A DNA stretch of 47,057 nucleotides from an uncultured Prevotellaceae bacterium (lineage in GTDB: Bacteria > Bacteroidota > Bacteroidia > Bacteroidales > Bacteroidaceae). Positions 33,882 to 42,464 of this stretch are shown in pieces. The position numbers were made by a program, and so were the translations under genes. Each line of letters opens with the position of its first letter. The first letter of the stretch is position 1. The notes beneath the pieces were generated by a model. The model saw only the letters and a list, made by a program, of their open reading frames with translations, had not been told where the DNA came from and did not search any database. The stretch is taken from the NCBI GenBank assembly GCA_937877625.1, contig CALFJG010000062.1, positions 1 to 47,057 on the forward strand, given 5' to 3'.

Positions 33882-36605
33882 ATGACAGACGAACTGATAA
33901 CATTCCAGAAACGGGCTTTGGCGCAGTTGCGCGACCATTGTGCGGCGGCCCACAATGAATACCGGCAGACGAGGCAGAACCAGGTGGTGTCGTTCACGGC
34001 TCCGACAGGTGCGGGCAAGACCATCATTATGGCTTCACTGATAGAAGACATCTTGTTTGGCAACGAGAAATACGTGGAGCAGCCTGATGCCATCTTTGTG
34101 TGGCTCAGCGACTCGCCGGAGCTGAACCTGCAGTCGAAAGAGAAGATAGACACCAAGGCAGACAAAATCCGGCTTAACCAGTGTGTGGTAATCAGCGACG
34201 ACTCGTTCGACCGTGAGACGTTGGAGGAAGGGCATATCTATTTCCTGAACACCCAGAAGTTGAGCCGCAACAGCAACCTGACGCAGCACGCTGACAGCCG
34301 CCAATACACCATCTGGGAGACGCTGGCCAATACGATATACGACAAGGCGGAAAAGTTGTACTTCATCATCGACGAAGCCCACCGAGGCATGCGAGGCCAG
34401 GAGGCGGGGCGTGCCACGAGCATCATGCAGAAGTTTATACTGGGCAGCGAGAACGACGGGCTGCCGCCGGTGCCGGTAGTGATAGGTATGTCGGCCACGA
34501 TAGAACGGTTTAATCAACTCGTCAGGAAATCCACGGCCACCAACCGCCCTGTCCGTGTTTTACCCGAACAAGTACGCTCCTCGGGGCTGCTTAAAGACCG
34601 GGTTATCATCTATTACCCCAAGGAGGCCGGCGAACAGAAGGATATTGCCGTGCTGCAGGCAGCGACCGACGAGTGGAAAGCAAAATGCCTGCACTGGGAG
34701 ACCTTCTGCCGCGAGCAGCACCACTGGATGGTGAAGCCGGTCTTTGTCGTTCAAGTACTCAACGGCAGCGATGGCAGCCTGAGCGAGACGAAGTTGGACG
34801 AATGTCTCGCCAAGATAGAAGAACGGGCGGGATGCCGCTTTGAGAAAGGAGAAGTGGTTCATACTTTTGGCGACACGAAGGGAGTGATAGCGGTGAATGG
34901 CTTGGATATACCGTACGAAGAGCCTTCAAAAATCCAGGACAACAAGCAAGTGCGCGTCGTGTTCTTCAAAGAGACGCTCAGCACGGGCTGGGACTGCCCC
35001 AGGGCAGAAACCATGATGTCGTTCCGCCGCTATGTGGATGCCACGGCCATTGCCCAGCTGCTGGGGCGTATGGTGCGCACACCGATTGGGCAGCGTATCT
35101 TGGTTGACGATATGCTGAACGACGTGCAGTTGTTCCTTCCTCACTTTGATTCCGGGAAAGTTCAGAATGTAGTTGATGAATTGCAGAACGAAGAAGGCGG
35201 CGAGCTGCCTACTGACGTGATAGGCGAAGAGATAGAACGCAGCTCGTATGTCGTGCTGACATCACGGCCGGTGCGCAAGAGGAGGCCGAAAATAGTTGAC
35301 AATGGTCCATCGCTGTTTGATAATGACCCGACATTTGCCTATAAGACGGAGCAGACGGCTTCTTCACCTCGTGTTATGCCATCTTCATCTCAGTCGCCAA
35401 TCAAAGAGAGTGAAGAAGAAGAGGCAGCAGCCATAGACTTTGAATATGATGTCTTAGACCGCCAGAGCATAGTCAGTTATATCAACGACTTGGCTCTGCC
35501 TTCTTATCAAGTTCGTTCTTTTCAGATGAACGACTACTTGAAGTCGCTCTTCAGCCTCTCAAGATTCCTGCTTATGTCAGGGCTGGATATTCACGCACAC
35601 GAGGCGGTGAAAGATGCCATTGTGGAAAAGATACACGCATACATTCAACGGCTGAAACATACGGGCGAGTATGCGGCAGCCAAAGAGAAAGTGTTGAATT
35701 TCGAGATGCTATCCAAGGTTTACGATGCCTTCGGCGAACAAATCAAGCAGGAACCCATCAAGAATATGTTCTCTGAGTCGGATGTGGATGTCGAGCGCCA
35801 GTTGAGGATAGCCGAGAAGAAACTGAGTAATGAAGGCGTGGCCAACGCCTACGGCAGGAAGTATGACAATCCCGACAATCAGAATATCTACAAGGTGGAT
35901 GTTATCCTGTATGTTTGCGACGAAGACCAAATGAAGATGCTCTATGAATATGCCAAGGAGGAGTACCATAAGCTAAATGACAAATACAGGCAGAAGACCA
36001 CAAAGCTTTCTGATGCCCTGAAGACGCAATATCGCAACATCGTACGCGACAGTGCCGAGGTTTCCAACATTCCTTTCTATCTGAGTGAGAACATTGCCTT
36101 CCACAGTGATGAGAATGGAGATGAATATGATGACCACCTGTTTGTAGATGAACAAACCGGTACGGTAAAAATAAAACTGAACAGCTGGGAAAGGCTTGTC
36201 ATCGCGGAAGACCGCAAGCGGGCAGACTACCGTTGCTGGTACCGCAATCCGTGTAAAAGTACCGAGGCGTTGACACTTTATTATAATTACAAGGGGACTA
36301 TCAAGCCGTTTTATCCGGACTTCATTATTATCAGAAAGGAGAAAGGAGACGACTATATCTTAGATATCCTCGAGCCGCATGACCCGACGCGTGACGACAA
36401 TGTCGGAAAGGCAAAGGCTCTGGCTCAATACGCCACGGAAAATCCTATCATCGGACGCGCACAACTCATCAGGCTGATCCGAACAGCCACAGGAGAAGTA
36501 CTAAGGCGGCTCGATTTCGCTGCACATAGTGAATTGCGCGAGAAAGTGGCTTCCATCATTTTGAACGAAGAGCTGGATAGACTATTCGCCCAATATGGCG
36601 AATAG
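33882..36605 (+). CDS. res: Type III-like restriction enzyme, Res subunit (DEAD/DEAH helicase-nuclease)
   Basis: A 907-residue SF2 helicase/nuclease. Walker A is APTGAGKT (40-47), the DEAH box is Asp164-His167 (YFIIDEAHRGMRG), followed by VVIGMSATIERF and the C-lobe motifs FKETLSTGWDCPRAETMMSF and AQLLGRMVRTP. The C-terminus holds a probable PD-type nuclease with FYPDFIII (Asp813) and ILDILEPHDP (Glu831). The classical ExK reads E-P-H here, so a histidine (His833) stands where lysine is expected; I recall this variant in a Bacteroidota subfamily. It follows the Bro-N/Fic gene after 6 bases and would cut DNA lacking the Mod mark. Confidence 0.9.
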   Translation: MTDELITFQKRALAQLRDHCAAAHNEYRQTRQNQVVSFTAPTGAGKTIIMASLIEDILFGNEKYVEQPDAIFVWLSDSPELNLQSKEKIDTKADKIRLNQCVVISDDSFDRETLEEGHIYFLNTQKLSRNSNLTQHADSRQYTIWETLANTIYDKAEKLYFIIDEAHRGMRGQEAGRATSIMQKFILGSENDGLPPVPVVIGMSATIERFNQLVRKSTATNRPVRVLPEQVRSSGLLKDRVIIYYPKEAGEQKDIAVLQAATDEWKAKCLHWETFCREQHHWMVKPVFVVQVLNGSDGSLSETKLDECLAKIEERAGCRFEKGEVVHTFGDTKGVIAVNGLDIPYEEPSKIQDNKQVRVVFFKETLSTGWDCPRAETMMSFRRYVDATAIAQLLGRMVRTPIGQRILVDDMLNDVQLFLPHFDSGKVQNVVDELQNEEGGELPTDVIGEEIERSSYVVLTSRPVRKRRPKIVDNGPSLFDNDPTFAYKTEQTASSPRVMPSSSQSPIKESEEEEAAAIDFEYDVLDRQSIVSYINDLALPSYQVRSFQMNDYLKSLFSLSRFLLMSGLDIHAHEAVKDAIVEKIHAYIQRLKHTGEYAAAKEKVLNFEMLSKVYDAFGEQIKQEPIKNMFSESDVDVERQLRIAEKKLSNEGVANAYGRKYDNPDNQNIYKVDVILYVCDEDQMKMLYEYAKEEYHKLNDKYRQKTTKLSDALKTQYRNIVRDSAEVSNIPFYLSENIAFHSDENGDEYDDHLFVDEQTGTVKIKLNSWERLVIAEDRKRADYRCWYRNPCKSTEALTLYYNYKGTIKPFYPDFIIIRKEKGDDYILDILEPHDPTRDDNVGKAKALAQYATENPIIGRAQLIRLIRTATGEVLRRLDFAAHSELREKVASIILNEELDRLFAQYGE

Positions 36606-36686
36606 CAAATAAGGCAGGAAGAAAAGCCTAAATGAGACTCTTGGTGTACGCTAAAGATGCGTACCTCCCCCGATACGTACCTCCCC

Positions 36687-36755
36687 CAATTGCGCCCTGC
36701 AAGGGCAGCAAGCCATCTGCCGGAGCGCAGGCGGCTCGCCTGCATTGCCCGTAAG
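36687..36755. repeat. Right flanking repeat of the type III R-M island (REP-like)
   Basis: The 38 bases at 36718-36755 are identical to 30641-30678, with the palindrome GCAGGCG-GCT-CGCCTGC at 36727-36743. The segment 36687-36705 matches 30592-30610 with two differences. Just before it a short unit, CGTACCTCCCC with a C-rich end, occurs twice (36660-36687). It lies between the convergent genes res and manC and may also act as a terminator. Confidence 0.93.
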
Positions 36756-36782
36756 GGCAAACGACTTCTTACGAAAGCACTC

Positions 36783-37874
36783 CTACACCATCTCTTCCCC
36801 GTATCTCACCTGTATCTCGTTGCGGAAGCGGCGGAGGGCATCGGCCTCGGTGCGCGGGCAGATAACCAGCACACCATCTTTCTCTGCCACCACAAAGTCG
36901 CGCAGACCGCGTATGCACGCCAATTTGCCTTCAGGCAGGCATACGATGTTGCCGCTACTGCCACTAAGCAACGTTTCTCCTCTAAGCACCACGTTGCTGT
37001 CGCCATCGCGCCGTGCGGCATCGTAAGTGCCGTCCCAAGAGCCGATGTCCACCCACCCAAAGTCGCACTCCTGGACGCATACGCCGCCATTGCTCTTCTC
37101 GAGTATCAGCAAGTCCACACTTAGGCGCAGGCTCGCGGGGTAGTAGTGGCGGATGAGTTCTTGCTCCTCGGCGGGGGAGAGTACGCGCGTGTCCTCGTGC
37201 CAGCGGTCGGCTACATCGGGCATCAACATCTGGAGCTGGCGCACCATAGTAGGTATCGCCCAGAGGTAAAGGCCGGTGTTCCACACAAATTCGCCGCTCT
37301 CTAAAAACATTTGAGCAAACTCTTTGTCGGGTTTCTCGGTGAACGACTTCACGCGATAGAGCGGACTGGAGGTGCTGGCGGGCTCGCCTTTTTGTATGTA
37401 TCCGTAGGTGGTGTTGGGTGTGTGCGGTCGGGCTGCGAGGGCAAGGAAGTCGCCGTGTGTTTCTACATATTGCAACCCCGCGAGTACGTCTTTGTGAAAC
37501 TGTGCTTCGTCGGCGATGCGATGGTCGGCGGGTGTGACAATGATGTTGGCTTGAGGGTCGAACTGCTCTATATGGAGTGTAGCCCAGGCCGCGGCGGGTG
37601 CCGTGGAGAGTTGCACCGGCTCGGAAAGAATATGCTCGGGGTGGAGGTCGGGCAGCTGGCTGTGTACCTCGGCGGCATAGTCGTCGTAGGTTGATACAAA
37701 GATGTGTTCGGGGTCGATAAACTGCACAAAGCGGTCGTAGGTCTGCTGCAAGAGGGTGCGCCCCGTGCCGAAGAGGTCTAAGAACTGTTTGGGCTTACGC
37801 TGGCGGCTCACCGGCCAGAGGCGCTTGCCTGGCCCGCCGGCGAGGATGATAAGATAAACGTTGTGATTGAGCAT
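36783..37874 (-). CDS. manC: Mannose-1-phosphate guanylyltransferase
   Basis: A 363-residue nucleotidyltransferase that makes GDP-mannose from mannose 1-phosphate and GTP, for GDP-fucose and surface polysaccharides. The signature GGPGKRLWPVSR followed by KPKQF (13-29) is clear, with NIIVTPADHRIADEAQF, the FTEKPD segment and GYIQKGEPA further on. It has only the catalytic domain and none of the phosphomannose isomerase fused in longer ManC forms, as is usual in Bacteroidales. It is a single gene with a MITE just upstream. Confidence 0.94.
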   Translation of the reverse strand: MLNHNVYLIILAGGPGKRLWPVSRQRKPKQFLDLFGTGRTLLQQTYDRFVQFIDPEHIFVSTYDDYAAEVHSQLPDLHPEHILSEPVQLSTAPAAAWATLHIEQFDPQANIIVTPADHRIADEAQFHKDVLAGLQYVETHGDFLALAARPHTPNTTYGYIQKGEPASTSSPLYRVKSFTEKPDKEFAQMFLESGEFVWNTGLYLWAIPTMVRQLQMLMPDVADRWHEDTRVLSPAEEQELIRHYYPASLRLSVDLLILEKSNGGVCVQECDFGWVDIGSWDGTYDAARRDGDSNVVLRGETLLSGSSGNIVCLPEGKLACIRGLRDFVVAEKDGVLVICPRTEADALRRFRNEIQVRYGEEMV

Positions 37875-37943
37875 AGCGAGGGTGGGTGGGGGAATAATGT
37901 GACTTAAGTAGAGGCCGCTTGGTGCGTGGGGGACACTAACTAC

Positions 37944-38143
37944 AGGTGGGTTCTATGAATTTCCACGGTTAAGTCTGACATAGATGGGGCTTTAACCGTT
38001 TGTCATCTTTATGGCTCTTTGTGCTTCCGACGGTAAGTTTTATCGGTAGTGTAGCCTGCTACACTCACTCTTCAACTGACAGAGACCGACTGACAGCAAC
38101 GATAGCTCAGAAATCTGACAAAGCGAATTAATAGAACACACCT
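37944..38143. mobile_element. MITE-like element, copy 2 (200 bp)
   Basis: The left end AGGTGGGTTCTAT (37944) and right end AATAGAACACACCT (to 38143) are inverted repeats with two differences in 14 bases. The interior aligns with copy 1 at 8876-9070 in the same orientation, with shared blocks such as CATAGATGGGGCTTTAACC and ACTCACTCTTCAACTGACAG. It lies between manC and the next minus-strand gene and carries no coding frame of note. Confidence 0.85.
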
Positions 38144-38201
38144 ATATTATATATAACGCATTGCGTGGCGTGCTTAGTATGGCAGGGGCTTGGTTTTTTC
38201 T

Positions 38202-40394
38202 TTACGGATTTCGCGCCATCCAGGTGGTCAGCACATCACAACGGGAGAGGAACGTGGGACGCTCTGTCTGGGGCAGTGTGCGCACGTGGGCTGCGAGGGC
38301 AAGGAAGTCGTGGTATTGCTGGTTGTCGGGAGCGGGATAGAACTCCAAGGTATAGTGCTCGCTGCTCCAGTCGTAGGCATAGGTGAAGAACGGTTTGGCA
38401 TCAATACAGAGGAAGGCTTTGCCCATTAGCGCACGCGTGAGGAGATCTGTGTTTTTCGCTGTGCGAGCAAGGTTAACGGCCTGTGCGAGGTGGTCGTAGG
38501 CGAGGGTGTCAAGTAGTACATTCGGCGAGCAACAGCTTCTATAGTATTCGGTGAGGTACCAGCAGTCGCCCTGCAACGAGCCTTGGTAGAGAAGTGTGGC
38601 CAGCTTATAGTGTGCCTCGGCCTTTTCGGCAGCTGTGGTGGCTTGGGCTAAGGCGGTCTCGCTTTTTACTACGTCGTGGCAAAACTGTAAGCGTTGGTTT
38701 TGCGTCAGGCGGGTGGGTGTTTCGCCACCAAAGCCGGAGCGCACCTCGGGCAGCGTTTGGCGCTTACCGAGCCAGCGCTCGCGCGTGTAGTCGCGCCGCG
38801 CCATATAGTAGGAGAGGTCTTGTTCCGAGAGGAAGTCTAACGACACTTTTTGCAGCCACGGCAGGGCTTCCTTAAACTTATTCTCACGCATCAGTGTCGT
38901 CCCGATGAGGTCGTAGTAGAGCTCGGCCTGTTTCAGCGCGGGGTTGAGTTCGTCGTAGAGCCACTGACGCAAGGGTGACTTTTGTGCAATGTAGAGGTCG
39001 TTGTAGAGTTGCAGCAACTCGGCAGATTTCATATAAATGAGTTCCGTCGTGTAGTCGTAGTGGTACAGTACCTGATGCGGCGTGAGGTCGGCCTCTTCGT
39101 CTGTGCCATAGAGCCGTTCTGCCTTAGCCATACAGAGAAGCGCATCGGTCTCACGATGGTGGCTGAGATAGAGCGGAACGAGGTGGTGGAGCAACACGCG
39201 CTGCGCGGCGAAGAAATAGTAACTAAATTCTTCGGATTTGTCTTCTGTTACTTTTTGAGAGAGCCACTGCAATTCGGGCAGTGCGAACGTTTCAAAGTCT
39301 TCGAGGCTTTGGTCTTGTCCACTATATATAACGAGGCGGATGATGCGTGCATCATCGTGCATTTGCTCCGTGCCGCGGGCGGGGATGGCGCGGTCGATGA
39401 GTGATTTAGCGTTGGCGGTGTATCCGGTAAGGAACTGCACCCACGCGGCAGCGGTGAGCCACATACACGCATCTTCTACCGCAGCGTTCTGCGCGGCTTC
39501 CTCGGCTAAGAGTACAAACTGCGCCACTTCGTTTGAATAGACGCGCGAGATATAGCCGTTGTGGCCGAGCCGGCAACCCTCGCACTCGATGTTGTCAAGC
39601 GTTTCTTGCGTGTTGTTCACAAAGTCCTGTACGAGCAGGCGCACGGCCTGGCTGTTGGGGTTTTGCTTATAGAGACGGCGAATGGTGCCTATGTTTCTGC
39701 CATCGTGTACACACCAGGTGGCACTGTGGAGGTCGCCGAGCGAGGCGTAGATTTCTGCAGCATCCTCGTCGCTGCCGAGTTTGCGCAGCGCACCGGCATA
39801 GAAGCCCGTGGCCATATCTTTGAATACGCTTGCGGGCAGTGGTTGTACGCTTTGCTGCCACGTTTTTAGCACCTCCTGCCACTTACCTGCTTGGAACAGA
39901 GCACGGATACGCAGTAAGGCAAACTGTGGCGCGAGGCTTTTCGGCGGGTTGGCGGCGGCTTGCTGTGCGATGTAGGCAAAGGCGGCTTGCTGTGCGGCGA
40001 GCTCTTCTTGCGTGGGGTAGTCCCAGGGGTCGAACACCTCGTTGGGGGCTGCTTGAAGATATGCTATGAGGAGCGAAAGATATCGCTTCATAGCGGCATC
40101 GCCTTTGTTGTAGGCGGCACGAACGATAGGGTTCTTGCTACGCTGCAACATAGAGGGTTCTTCCTCGGAAAGAGCATCGAGGTCGTCGGTGGTGATAGTC
40201 GTACCGGCATAAGTTGTCCACCACTCCGTGAGACGTGTGCGTATGGATTCGGTGGCGGTGCGGTCGCCGTTGAAAGCGTAGAAGATATAGTAATTGTCCG
40301 TAAGGTCCCAACCACAGGCTATGGCTTGTAACGTATGGACGGAGAAACCTATGCCGAGAAGGAGAACTTTAAGGTAGATTGAAAATGTCTTCAT
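38202..40394 (-). CDS. Secreted helical-repeat protein of unknown function
   Basis: A 730-residue protein I do not recognise. The N-terminus (MKTFSIYLKVLLLGIGFSVH then TLQAIACG) is a signal sequence; the cysteine at the cut site could accept lipid, although the box is not canonical. The rest is rich in Ala, Leu and aromatic residues in helix-sized steps (FALLRIRALFQAGKWQEVLK, ATGFYAGALRKLGSDEDAAE, ALLCMAKAERLYGTDEEADL), which looks like TPR or similar repeats. It begins inside the end of the upstream lipoprotein gene (26-base overlap), so the two are almost surely coupled. A surface or periplasmic scaffold or carbohydrate-related role is possible but unproven. Confidence 0.7.
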   Translation of the reverse strand: MKTFSIYLKVLLLGIGFSVHTLQAIACGWDLTDNYYIFYAFNGDRTATESIRTRLTEWWTTYAGTTITTDDLDALSEEEPSMLQRSKNPIVRAAYNKGDAAMKRYLSLLIAYLQAAPNEVFDPWDYPTQEELAAQQAAFAYIAQQAAANPPKSLAPQFALLRIRALFQAGKWQEVLKTWQQSVQPLPASVFKDMATGFYAGALRKLGSDEDAAEIYASLGDLHSATWCVHDGRNIGTIRRLYKQNPNSQAVRLLVQDFVNNTQETLDNIECEGCRLGHNGYISRVYSNEVAQFVLLAEEAAQNAAVEDACMWLTAAAWVQFLTGYTANAKSLIDRAIPARGTEQMHDDARIIRLVIYSGQDQSLEDFETFALPELQWLSQKVTEDKSEEFSYYFFAAQRVLLHHLVPLYLSHHRETDALLCMAKAERLYGTDEEADLTPHQVLYHYDYTTELIYMKSAELLQLYNDLYIAQKSPLRQWLYDELNPALKQAELYYDLIGTTLMRENKFKEALPWLQKVSLDFLSEQDLSYYMARRDYTRERWLGKRQTLPEVRSGFGGETPTRLTQNQRLQFCHDVVKSETALAQATTAAEKAEAHYKLATLLYQGSLQGDCWYLTEYYRSCCSPNVLLDTLAYDHLAQAVNLARTAKNTDLLTRALMGKAFLCIDAKPFFTYAYDWSSEHYTLEFYPAPDNQQYHDFLALAAHVRTLPQTERPTFLSRCDVLTTWMARNP

Positions 40395-41394
40395 AGGTGG
40401 AGGTGTTTAAGTTGTGGAGATTTTGGTGGTCGAGGTGGTAGAAAATAGTTTGTGCATGAAGCCCTGGGCGCACCGCCTCTAAGCGGCGGGCAAGACTGAG
40501 GACTTCGTTTTTGTCGGGGCGGCTCACTACTACTTCATCGCCTGGCACGAGACGGATTTCGTAGCCGCGCTGCAACTCGCCGTGGAGGGTGCGTGCCTGT
40601 ATGACGTGATAGAGTGAGTCGGTCGTTTGTGGCTCGTAAATGGTGCTGTCGGCGAGGTTTTCGCTATAGAGTAGGCCTTTGAACTGCTCGCCGTGAAAGA
40701 GGCGTTGCCAGCGGAAGTTGGGATAGGCGGCACAGAGAGGCAAGGAATAGGAGCGAAGATTTTTAAGATATGGCTCTATGTCGGGTGTGTGGAAGATAGG
40801 GTTGGGGCAATGGCGCTGTCGGAAATCACCGCTGTTGTAAAGCATCAGCACACCAAAGTCGGCGGGTGGGACGGGTTGCGAGAGTTGGTGGAGACGAATG
40901 GTGACGCTTAGGCACACGCCTTGAGCGTGGAGTATTGTAGCAATGTTGTGAAGGAGTGAAAAGTAAGCCTCGCGGGAGTTAGGTGTCCAGTCGCAGTCTA
41001 TCTGTAGCTCGTTTGCGGTGGGTAGCTGGTGAGTTTCGCACATCTTCTGTACTCGCGACACGAGGTGTTCGGCCAAACCCGCTGTGTCGGTACGTAGGCA
41101 GTTTTCGGTGATAAAAATAACGGGAACAATATGTACACCAGCTGGCAGATTGCTGTTGTCGGGGAACGTAAGTGTGGCGGAGGGAATAGGCTTGCCGTTT
41201 TGTTCTATGACATCAAAGAGACGGAGGTAGATCTTCTTTATGTGGTGATTGCGGAGAAAAGCGCACTCAACGGAGTCTAACTGCAACGTGGTGCGCCAAT
41301 AGTACATTGAGCGTGCTGCATCGGGTATGGGTTTATCGGACGTGTTGCAGCCTATAAAGAAACACAATAGGGGAAGTAGATATAGCGCACGCAT
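40369..41394 (-). CDS. Lipoprotein of unknown function, possibly DUF3142-like
   Basis: A 341-residue lipoprotein: the start at 41394 gives MRALYLLPLLCFFIGCNTSD with a lipobox at Cys16. The body contains LQIDCDWTPNSREAYFSLLH and VCLSVTIRLHQLSQ, and FGVLMLYNSGDF further on, reminiscent of TIM-barrel DUF3142 proteins, a group with glycosidase-like folds; this is a loose match from memory. The frame extends upstream to 41439 but that part overlaps pyrB. It starts 12 bases after the pyrB stop and overlaps the following gene by 26 bases, so the three may be one transcript. Confidence 0.65.
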   Translation of the reverse strand: MRALYLLPLLCFFIGCNTSDKPIPDAARSMYYWRTTLQLDSVECAFLRNHHIKKIYLRLFDVIEQNGKPIPSATLTFPDNSNLPAGVHIVPVIFITENCLRTDTAGLAEHLVSRVQKMCETHQLPTANELQIDCDWTPNSREAYFSLLHNIATILHAQGVCLSVTIRLHQLSQPVPPADFGVLMLYNSGDFRQRHCPNPIFHTPDIEPYLKNLRSYSLPLCAAYPNFRWQRLFHGEQFKGLLYSENLADSTIYEPQTTDSLYHVIQARTLHGELQRGYEIRLVPGDEVVVSRPDKNEVLSLARRLEAVRPGLHAQTIFYHLDHQNLHNLNTSTYEDIFNLP

Positions 41395-41405
41395 TCTTCC
41401 TATCG

Positions 41406-42329
41406 TTATTCTTCTAAAGACTTTCCCAGTACGCTGCAAATAATTGCTTCACGCATATATAGGCCATTCTCGGCTTGCTTAAAGTAATAAGCGTGGGGCG
41501 TGGCATCGACATCGTAGGCTATTTCGCCCACACGGGGCAGGGGGTGGAGGATCTTCATATTCTCGCGCGCATCTTGTAGCATAGCGGCGCGAAGTACGTA
41601 GAGGTCTTTTACCTTTTCGTATTCACCGAGGTCCTGGAAACGCTCACGCTGTACGCGTGTCATATAGAGAATGTCGCACTGGCCAATGACTTCGGGAGAG
41701 AGATCGTGGTGTTCTTGGTATGGAATGCCCCAACGGTCGAGTTGTTGCTTGTATTCATCGGGCATAGCGAGTTCCTGCGGTGCTACGAAGTGAAAGCGGG
41801 GACGGAAATGGCGCATAGCCTGGATGAGGGAGTGGACAGTGCGCCCGTACTTCAAGTCGCCCACGAGACAGATGTCAAGATCGTCTAAGGTGCCTTGTGT
41901 CTTGTGGATGCTGTAGAGGTCGAGCATTGTTTGTGTGGGGTGTTCGTGCGCACCATCACCGGCGTTTATCACGGGTGTAGGGCTAATCTCTGCTGCGTAG
42001 AGCGCGGCACCCTCAAGATAGTGGCGCATAACAATAACGTCGGCATAGTTGCTCACCATCTGAATGGTATCGTTTAGTGTTTCACCTTTTGTGGTGCTTG
42101 ACACCTTTGGGTCACTAAAACCGATAACTTTCGCACCGAGGCGGTTGGCGGCGGTCTCAAACGATAGGCGTGTACGTGTGCTTGGCTCGTAGAAGAGTGT
42201 GGCTACGATATGACCAGCGAGTATTTGGCGGTTGGGCTGGCGTTCGGCGGCGGCGGCAGCAGTGATGAGTGAGAGAATCTCTTCTTTGGATAGTTTGCCG
42301 ATAGCAACAAAGTTCTTAGCGTTTGGCAT
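41406..42329 (-). CDS. pyrB: Aspartate carbamoyltransferase, catalytic subunit
   Basis: A 307-residue transcarbamoylase joining carbamoyl phosphate and aspartate in pyrimidine synthesis. The carbamoyl-phosphate site STRTRLSFE begins at 50; GDGAHEHPTQTMLDLYSI and LVGDLKYGRTVHSLIQA follow, and LHPLPRVGEI closes the core. The start MPNAKNFVAIG at 42329 is chosen over an open extension to 42413, which runs through the promoter. A pyrI regulatory gene usually follows pyrB in Bacteroidales; here it is followed by two uncharacterised exported-protein genes instead. Confidence 0.96.
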   Translation of the reverse strand: MPNAKNFVAIGKLSKEEILSLITAAAAAERQPNRQILAGHIVATLFYEPSTRTRLSFETAANRLGAKVIGFSDPKVSSTTKGETLNDTIQMVSNYADVIVMRHYLEGAALYAAEISPTPVINAGDGAHEHPTQTMLDLYSIHKTQGTLDDLDICLVGDLKYGRTVHSLIQAMRHFRPRFHFVAPQELAMPDEYKQQLDRWGIPYQEHHDLSPEVIGQCDILYMTRVQRERFQDLGEYEKVKDLYVLRAAMLQDARENMKILHPLPRVGEIAYDVDATPHAYYFKQAENGLYMREAIICSVLGKSLEE

Positions 42330-42377
42330 AAGAATTAGAGGGAGGAATGAGTTATAGGATTTTTTTGCAAAATACTT

Positions 42378-42416
42378 TCTTGGCCGCAAAGGTAACACTA
42401 TCTTTGCAGCCAAGAA
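42378..42416. promoter_or_regulatory. Palindromic divergent promoter of pyrB and rubrerythrin
   Basis: The minus strand has TTCTTGGC (42416-42409) then TACCTTTG (42394-42387); the plus strand has TTCTTGGC (42378-42385) then TATCTTTG (42399-42406). The block is nearly symmetric and each -33 element lies beyond the other promoter's -7 box, so two polymerases could hardly bind at once. Predicted starts are near 42383 (pyrB) and 42410 (rbr). Confidence 0.75.
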
Positions 42417-42464
42417 TTACAAATCTTTCTTTTTTCACTCATTATTAAATCCTTATCTACACGA

